Positions 23,033 to 26,094 of a stretch of DNA of 26,094 nucleotides are shown here, one piece after another. Source of the DNA: a virus; the IMG/VR virus record IMGVR_UViG_3300020171_001274, positions 1 through 26,094 of that record. One strand, 5' to 3'. Under the pieces are notes generated by a model. It was given only the letters and a program-made list of their open reading frames with translations. It searched no databases and was not told where the DNA came from. Position 1 is the first letter of the stretch. Each line of letters starts with the position of its first letter. The position numbers and the translations under genes were made by a program.

Positions 23033-23051
23033 GGACAGGTTCGTTAACAAT
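23033..23051 (+). promoter_or_regulatory. Leader element D: core GGACAGG + boxA-like
   Basis: Core GGACAGG (23033-23039) followed by TTCGTTAACAAT (23040-23051), two bases before the ATG. The core pairs with TCTGTCC in the loop of hairpin D (six Watson-Crick, one G-U). The boxA-like part matches the E. coli rrn boxA (TGCTCTTTAACAAT) except for small changes. Confidence 0.8.
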
Positions 23052-23053
23052 TT

Positions 23054-23257
23054 ATGATTGAAACTGATTTAACTAACAAGTCAAACGCGTATCTTAGTAA
23101 ATATCGTATAGCAGATTGGAGAGATATTCCTGGGTTACTTGAAGAAATTGATTCCGAATTAAAACAATTTAATTTAGAATTAGATTTAGGTAACTGCGCT
23201 GACGATAACTATTGGATTCGTATTGTTAAAAGGAAAGGAGGTGGTAAAAATGTTTGA
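23054..23257 (+). CDS. Early hypothetical protein, unit D gene 1
   Basis: A 67-residue protein with D-W-R-D-I-P-G-L near residue 21 and a basic tail; function unknown. It has no SD: the ATG directly follows the leader element. Its last codons contain the GGAGGTGG SD of the next gene, which overlaps it by 8 bases. Confidence 0.65.
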   Translation: MIETDLTNKSNAYLSKYRIADWRDIPGLLEEIDSELKQFNLELDLGNCADDNYWIRIVKRKGGGKNV

Positions 23258-23468
23258 TAGTTACGTTTTCGTTTTAGAGTTTATGGAGTTAGATGAGGAT
23301 TTAATTGAGGAGAAAATAGATAGAGCGATACAGTATGACTATGATAATGGAAATCTTTCGCCAGAAGATGAAGAAGGAGGAAAGACGCTTCAGGAATGGC
23401 AAGATGACGAAGATGAAAGGAAGAGATGTTATAACTACATTGCTTCTTACTTCCCAATTTATTTTTAA
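23250..23468 (+). CDS. Early acidic hypothetical protein, unit D gene 2
   Basis: A 72-residue, very acidic protein (E-E, D-D-E-D-E near residue 51). The ATG at 23250 has a strong SD (AAAGGAGGTGG); a TTG 9 codons earlier in frame is not needed. Acidic small proteins of early phage regions often act as DNA mimics or bind host enzymes, but nothing specific is visible here. Confidence 0.65.
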   Translation: MFDSYVFVLEFMELDEDLIEEKIDRAIQYDYDNGNLSPEDEEGGKTLQEWQDDEDERKRCYNYIASYFPIYF

Positions 23469-23479
23469 TTTTTCATAGA

Positions 23480-23512
23480 GTTTATTATTATATCTGTCCA
23501 ATAATAATAAAC
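23480..23512 (+). terminator. Hairpin D with loop complementary to leader D
   Basis: A perfect 12-bp stem, GTTTATTATTAT (23480-23491) with ATAATAATAAAC (23501-23512), and loop ATCTGTCCA (23492-23500). TCTGTCC (23493-23499) pairs with core GGACAGG of the unit. No U-tract follows and no promoter lies before unit E, so read-through to E is expected. Confidence 0.8.
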
Positions 23513-23545
23513 TTCATTGAGGAACTAAGTATTAACATAGCGAAA

Positions 23546-23563
23546 GGTTGGTTCGTTAACAAT
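23546..23563 (+). promoter_or_regulatory. Leader element E: core GGTTGG + boxA-like
   Basis: GGTTGG (23546-23551) followed by TTCGTTAACAAT (23552-23563), three bases before the ATG. It shares long flanks with leader D (ATTAACAyAGCGAA before, the same boxA-like part after), while the core differs. GGTTGGT is exactly complementary to ACCAACC in hairpin E. Confidence 0.85.
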
Positions 23564-23566
23564 ATA

Positions 23567-23782
23567 ATGATTAAAAAGATGAATAAAGTAACAATGCAAA
23601 TGATAATAAAGCAATCACAACTGGGCGAAAAGTTTATTAGCAAACTTGGTGAATTAGTCAAAGAAACTATAGAGGACGGAGTTCAAATGAAATTATCAGA
23701 ACAGCAAACAAAAGATGTAATCAAAACTACATTTGTTATTTTAAGTAGAAAATCAACGGAAGGAGGTGAGTTTAATGACTAA
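23567..23782 (+). CDS. Early hypothetical protein, unit E gene 1
   Basis: A 71-residue helical protein (M-Q-M-I-I-K-Q-S-Q-L-G-E near residue 10) of unknown function. SD-less start after the leader element; the SD of the next gene (GGAGGTG) lies in its last codons and the two overlap by 8 bases. Confidence 0.65.
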   Translation: MIKKMNKVTMQMIIKQSQLGEKFISKLGELVKETIEDGVQMKLSEQQTKDVIKTTFVILSRKSTEGGEFND

Positions 23783-23918
23783 ACAACAATGCGAGCAACT
23801 CCAGGATAGTATAATAACTTACTGTGATGGACTTCCTGAGGAACTTATAGATAACTTATGTGATGCAGTTGTCTCATACTATAACGCTCACAAAACAGAA
23901 GGAGGTGAAACGAAATGA
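23775..23918 (+). CDS. Early hypothetical protein, unit E gene 2
   Basis: A 47-residue acidic protein with three cysteines (6, 17, 29). Strong SD (AAGGAGGTGAG) 5 bases before the ATG; its stop overlaps the next start by 4 bases (ATGA), and its last codons carry the next SD. Unknown function. Confidence 0.65.
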   Translation: MTKQQCEQLQDSIITYCDGLPEELIDNLCDAVVSYYNAHKTEGGETK

Positions 23919-24067
23919 AAATAGATAGAATGAATTATAATGTAGCCATTGATAGAGGATTTATTATATGGGAAGGCAATGATGAAGGTATATGGTATGC
24001 AAGAAGTCAAGACAGGAATGACGAAGATTACGGAAAAGTATATCAAATCATAGGATACATTGATTAA
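23915..24067 (+). CDS. Early hypothetical protein, unit E gene 3
   Basis: A 50-residue protein rich in Tyr, Asp and Ile with two Trp residues, probably a small beta fold (I-I-W-E-G-N-D-E-G-I-W-Y-A-R). SD GAAGGAGGTGAAA. Last gene before hairpin E. Unknown function. Confidence 0.6.
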   Translation: MKIDRMNYNVAIDRGFIIWEGNDEGIWYARSQDRNDEDYGKVYQIIGYID

Positions 24068-24075
24068 CATATCTA

Positions 24076-24116
24076 AGGGTTTACTACAGATTACCAACCG
24101 ATTTGTAGTAAATCTT
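24076..24116 (+). terminator. Hairpin E with loop complementary to leader E
   Basis: The stem is 24076-24091 with 24101-24116 (16 bp including three G-U pairs; the centre TTTACTACA/TGTAGTAAA is exact). The loop TACCAACCG (24092-24100) contains ACCAACC, which pairs with GGTTGGT of leader E about 540 bases upstream, with three genes in between. Only a weak T-rich tail follows. Confidence 0.85.
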
Positions 24117-24138
24117 ATTGATACGTGAATCTATAATT

Positions 24139-24186
24139 AGTTATGCAGAGTGTGCCCTTGATTTTGGATTTTGAATATAATATAAT
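24139..24186 (+). promoter_or_regulatory. Early promoter of unit X with AGTTATGC box
   Basis: AGTTATGC (24139-24146), 11 bases, TTGATT (24158-24163), 17 bases, TATAAT (24181-24186; an alternative -10 lies at 24176-24181). The leader is very short, 24 bases from the -10 box to the ATG, and has a normal SD and no core. Confidence 0.8.
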
Positions 24187-24210
24187 GGAATAGAAGGGAG
24201 GTGAATAATA

Positions 24211-24390
24211 ATGAAAAAAGAATTAAAAAATCAAATTGACGAAGAATTAGATGACATTGTTCGTGAAATTAGGATAGTTGTTACTGACTATGTTGCTAAC
24301 AACTTAGACGCTTTTGACGTTGTTAAAGATTTTGACGAACAAAGCGAAGCAATGGACTATATTGTTCAAGAACTTAGGAAATGTTTGTAA
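24211..24390 (+). CDS. Early acidic hypothetical protein, unit X gene 1
   Basis: A 59-residue, Glu/Asp-rich helical protein (E-E-L-D-D-I-V-R-E-I near residue 11). Strong SD GGGAGGTG. It is the only first gene of a promoter-driven early unit with an SD instead of a boxA-like leader. Unknown function. Confidence 0.65.
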   Translation: MKKELKNQIDEELDDIVREIRIVVTDYVANNLDAFDVVKDFDEQSEAMDYIVQELRKCL

Positions 24391-24409
24391 AGAAAGGAGG
24401 TGATAATAG

Positions 24410-24616
24410 ATGACTGAAGTTAAAATAACTGAGGATAAGTTTGAACAATATCAATCAGTTCGCAATAGCGGAATGACAAATATGTTTGATGTCAAACAAG
24501 TTATTAACTTATCTGATGACTTAACTCGTGAAGAAGTTCTTAATATAATGAGTAACTATGCAACTTACGAAAAACAATATCAGAAAGGAGGTGAATCAAA
24601 TGAAGATAATAGTTAA
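24410..24616 (+). CDS. DUF5049-like protein, unit X gene 2
   Basis: A 68-residue protein. The segment V-R-N-S-G-M-T-N-M-F-D-V (17-28) followed by V-I-N-L is like the V-R-x-S-G-x-T-N-M-F-D signature of DUF5049-type phage proteins; the role is unknown. Strong SD (AAAGGAGGTGA). Its end overlaps the next gene by 17 bases. Confidence 0.65.
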   Translation: MTEVKITEDKFEQYQSVRNSGMTNMFDVKQVINLSDDLTREEVLNIMSNYATYEKQYQKGGESNEDNS

Positions 24617-24809
24617 CAAACCATTCGGTAGACAATCTGTCTTAATGAGTAAGAATTTAGTTAAAGTAACTGCTTTTTTACTTGAGCATAAGATTAAAAA
24701 ATGGATATTTGATACGACAATAGATATTTTCAAAACCGGCAGCCCGCAAGTAATCATTCGCCATACTTATAAAAAGGAAGGCGACCATATATCTTATCCT
24801 ATCAGGTAG
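24600..24809 (+). CDS. Early hypothetical protein, unit X gene 3
   Basis: A 69-residue basic protein starting at the ATG at 24600, chosen for its SD (AAAGGAGGTGAA); an in-frame start at 24558 would give 14 more residues but has no SD. Contains W-I-F-D-T-T-I-D-I-F near residue 36 and ends G-D-H-I-S-Y-P-I-R. Unknown function. Confidence 0.65.
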   Translation: MKIIVNKPFGRQSVLMSKNLVKVTAFLLEHKIKKWIFDTTIDIFKTGSPQVIIRHTYKKEGDHISYPIR

Positions 24810-24821
24810 TTTACTTCTTAA

Positions 24822-24845
24822 CTCTGCTCATTTATGTGAGTAGAG
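24822..24845 (+). terminator. Hairpin X without core-complementary loop
   Basis: CTCTGCTCA (24822-24830) with TGAGTAGAG (24837-24845), 9 bp with one G-U, loop TTTATG. No U-tract. The loop has no match to any leader core, consistent with unit X having no core. Confidence 0.6.
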
Positions 24846-24868
24846 ATTAGGAAATAATTAAAGGAGAA

Positions 24869-24886
24869 GGTCGGCTCTTTCAAAAC
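24869..24886 (+). promoter_or_regulatory. Leader element F: core GGTCGG + boxA-like
   Basis: GGTCGG (24869-24874) followed by CTCTTTCAAAAC (24875-24886), two bases before the ATG. Exactly complementary (6 bp) to CCGACC in hairpin F. No promoter in the 24 bases between hairpin X and this element. Confidence 0.8.
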
Positions 24887-24888
24887 CT

Positions 24889-25185
24889 ATGACAAGATTA
24901 GGAACTTATACAACTTTTGATTGCCCAACTAAACAAATAGATGAAACTTTAGATTGGCTACAAGAAGAGTTTGCGAAGATAGGAGGATATGTTCGTAAAG
25001 TATCTAATCCTCACGATTTCGGTTCGTATCCGTCTTTTGAAGTTGATTATCCATTAGATATTGAAGGAATTGATATGGATGACGATGAGACGCCTGATGA
25101 AGATTATACTAAGAAAGATGAATGGCATCAGAAAGCGGATAAGATATACGATGGATACTTCAAACTTTTTGAAAAATATCTTTAA
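24889..25185 (+). CDS. Early acidic hypothetical protein, unit F
   Basis: A 98-residue, strongly acidic protein (M-D-D-D-E-T-P-D-E-D near residue 68), probably a compact alpha/beta fold with an N-terminal T-R-L-G-T-Y-T-T-F. Single gene of unit F, SD-less. The acid-rich character recalls DNA-mimic or inhibitor proteins, but no family is recognised. Confidence 0.65.
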   Translation: MTRLGTYTTFDCPTKQIDETLDWLQEEFAKIGGYVRKVSNPHDFGSYPSFEVDYPLDIEGIDMDDDETPDEDYTKKDEWHQKADKIYDGYFKLFEKYL

Positions 25186-25195
25186 CTTATTATAC

Positions 25196-25230
25196 CTTGC
25201 TTATTAGCTACCGACCAGTTAGTAAGTAAG
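25196..25230 (+). terminator. Hairpin F with loop complementary to leader F
   Basis: 25196-25208 pairs with 25218-25230 (13 bp including three G-U). The loop TACCGACCA (25209-25217) contains CCGACC, complementary to GGTCGG. CGACCAG (25212-25218), which takes in the closing base of the stem, is also fully complementary to the core of the next leader. No U-tract. Confidence 0.8.
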
Positions 25231-25249
25231 AATAAGAAGTGAAGGACTT

Positions 25250-25268
25250 CTGGTCGTTCTTTCAAAAA
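25250..25268 (+). promoter_or_regulatory. Leader element G: core CTGGTCG + boxA-like
   Basis: CTGGTCG (25250-25256) followed by TTCTTTCAAAAA (25257-25268), one base before the ATG. It pairs with TGACCAG of hairpin G (six Watson-Crick, one G-U) and also with CGACCAG at hairpin F (seven Watson-Crick), 32 bases upstream. Confidence 0.75.
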
Positions 25269-25269
25269 T

Positions 25270-25821
25270 ATGACTAACACAATAAGTAAAATGAAGAAAC
25301 AAGAACTCATAGAAGCTATCCTTGAAGAATCTCAAATTCACCATAATATAAGGATTAGTTTCAGCCGAATAAACGAAACTGATGAAATTGACAATGAACT
25401 ACTTGACCAAATAATTTGGTCAACCTCTGAAATGTTAGCCGATGATTTCAAAATGAATTGGGAATCTGAACATTCTGAATTAGGGAAAGTATATTCTTGC
25501 GGTCGTAGCGGGGCAACTCTTTATTGGGATGAATACTGGGATGAATCTAAATTTAAGTATCCTGATTATTATTTAGAGGAAGATGATTGGGATAAGGAAT
25601 CATTACAGGAAATGTTAAAGAATATCCGTGAGTTCAATGAAGCAGTTAAAAATCTTATGGAAGATTTTTACTTGAATGTTAACGATAGAATAGATGAAGA
25701 AATTATAAACAAGAAGAATAATGATAAAGAAGATGAACTCTATAGCAAAACTCTAAAGATAATCAGAAAACACGATTTTACTAAACGTCTATTCCACGAT
25801 TTAATCTATAAAAAATTATAG
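25270..25821 (+). CDS. Early hypothetical protein, unit G
   Basis: A 183-residue acidic protein, the largest of the early region. An internal segment S-C-G-R-S-G-A-T-L-Y-W-D (near residues 77-88) looks like a conserved core seen in phage hypothetical proteins; long charged helices follow to the C-terminus. Single gene of unit G, SD-less, read from an upstream promoter. Function unknown. Confidence 0.7.
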   Translation: MTNTISKMKKQELIEAILEESQIHHNIRISFSRINETDEIDNELLDQIIWSTSEMLADDFKMNWESEHSELGKVYSCGRSGATLYWDEYWDESKFKYPDYYLEEDDWDKESLQEMLKNIREFNEAVKNLMEDFYLNVNDRIDEEIINKKNNDKEDELYSKTLKIIRKHDFTKRLFHDLIYKKL

Positions 25822-25833
25822 TTAAGTTGCTGA

Positions 25834-25867
25834 TTTTGCCTATTATTGACCAGAATAGTAGGCAAAA
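25834..25867 (+). terminator. Hairpin G with loop complementary to leader G
   Basis: TTTTGCCTATTA (25834-25845) pairs with TAGTAGGCAAAA (25856-25867), 12 bp with one G-U, extendable by two A-T pairs. The loop TTGACCAGAA contains TGACCAG (25847-25853), which pairs with CTGGTCG of leader G. No U-tract; leader H follows 23 bases on. Confidence 0.85.
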
Positions 25868-25890
25868 ATGAGAAACTTAATCAAGAGTTG

Positions 25891-25909
25891 TCGTTGGCTC
25901 TTTAACAAT
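25891..25909 (+). promoter_or_regulatory. Leader element H: core TCGTTGG + boxA
   Basis: TCGTTGG (25891-25897) followed by CTCTTTAACAAT (25898-25909), one base before the ATG. GCTCTTTAACAAT is identical to the core of the E. coli rrn boxA. The partner hairpin lies outside the window. Confidence 0.75.
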
Positions 25910-25910
25910 T

Positions 25911-26094
25911 ATGTCAACAAGGTGTCAAGTTGCGTTTTATGAAAATGCAAACGAAAAAGATTTGCGTAAATTTCATACTTTAATCTACCGTCATTCAGAT
26001 GGATATCCTGAAGAACCTGGAGTGTTAAACGACTTAAAAGAATTTTTCAAGAAATGGATACCTACAGGACGAATAGCAGATGTAGAATACACTT
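25911..26094 (+). CDS. Conserved phage hypothetical protein, 5' part, unit H
   Basis: The first 61 codons are visible; the gene continues past the window. It begins M-S-T-R-C-Q-V-A-F-Y and has I-Y-R-H-S-D-G-Y-P-E (25-34), a start and motif I associate with a widespread family of phage hypothetical proteins of unknown function. SD-less start after the leader element. Confidence 0.7.
   Translation, partial: MSTRCQVAFYENANEKDLRKFHTLIYRHSDGYPEEPGVLNDLKEFFKKWIPTGRIADVEYT

Noticed and set aside
21165-25853. Chance complementarity due to low base complexity
   Set aside because: The surrounding DNA is A/T-rich while cores and loops are G- or C-rich, occupy fixed positions, and match within the same unit seven times out of seven; a formal permutation test was not run.
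21165-25897. Leader cores as Shine-Dalgarno sequences
   Set aside because: They end 12-17 bases before the ATG, too far for an SD, and cores such as GGTTGG, GGTCGG and TCGTTGG do not match the anti-SD; strong GGAGGTG sites exist elsewhere in the same region.
1-26094. CRISPR arrays, tRNA or rRNA genes, insertion sequences
   Set aside because: No regularly spaced direct repeats of CRISPR length, no tRNA-like cloverleaf and no transposase or terminal inverted repeats were noticed on reading; short degenerate cases could be missed without a search tool.

Overview
The window is part of the genome of a tailed double-stranded DNA phage (or a closely related prophage) with AT-rich DNA. The evidence is a contiguous head-assembly module: large terminase, lytic transglycosylase, portal, scaffold and a DUF5309/SU10-type major capsid protein. 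TAA, TAG and TGA all act as stops, so the code looks standard. Sigma70-type promoters, GGAGGTG ribosome sites and U-tailed hairpins on the right point to an ordinary low-GC bacterial host, perhaps Firmicutes-like; the sequence does not name it.

Layout. (1) Bases 1-300: 3' end of a plus-strand Vsr-like nuclease gene. (2) 281-11571, minus strand: accessory genes. These are several glycosyltransferases, a DegT/DnrJ aminotransferase, two SAM methyltransferases, a site-2-protease-like M50 peptidase, an HExxH protein, a ParB-fold-like protein and, at 1067-2102, an overlapping run of six tiny genes, several of them Cys-rich. (3) 11572-11678: a structured intergenic RNA candidate with crossing stems. 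(4) 11679-20656, minus strand: head module, read from a promoter at 20695-20723. Many late genes lack a Shine-Dalgarno (SD) sequence and start within AAATTATG. (5) 20657-21188: divergent control region with a strong G-quadruplex motif and three plus-strand promoters. (6) 21189-26094, plus strand: small, mostly acidic, mostly unrecognised genes in short transcription units, probably early host-takeover genes.

The most unusual signal is in region 6. Eight units (called A to H here) begin with a 7-nt, usually G-rich leader core. In seven of them it sits directly upstream of a boxA-like sequence, (T/C)TCKTTnAnAA, that leads into an SD-less ATG; unit C has the core but a displaced boxA-like sequence. 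In all seven units whose end lies in the window, the unit closes with a hairpin whose apical loop is complementary to its own leader core (6-7 bp, counting G-U). The core changes from unit to unit and the loop changes with it, for example GGATAGG/CCTATCC, GGGTGAG/CTCACTC, GGACAGG/TCTGTCC, GGTTGGT/ACCAACC, GGTCGG/CCGACC and CTGGTCG/TGACCAG. One further unit (X), whose first gene has a normal SD, has neither core nor matching loop. This looks like a family of 5'-to-3' long-range RNA pairings, one per mRNA, and I know of no described counterpart. The five promoters that drive units A, B, C, D and X also share an AGTTATSC box 11-12 nt upstream of the -35 element.
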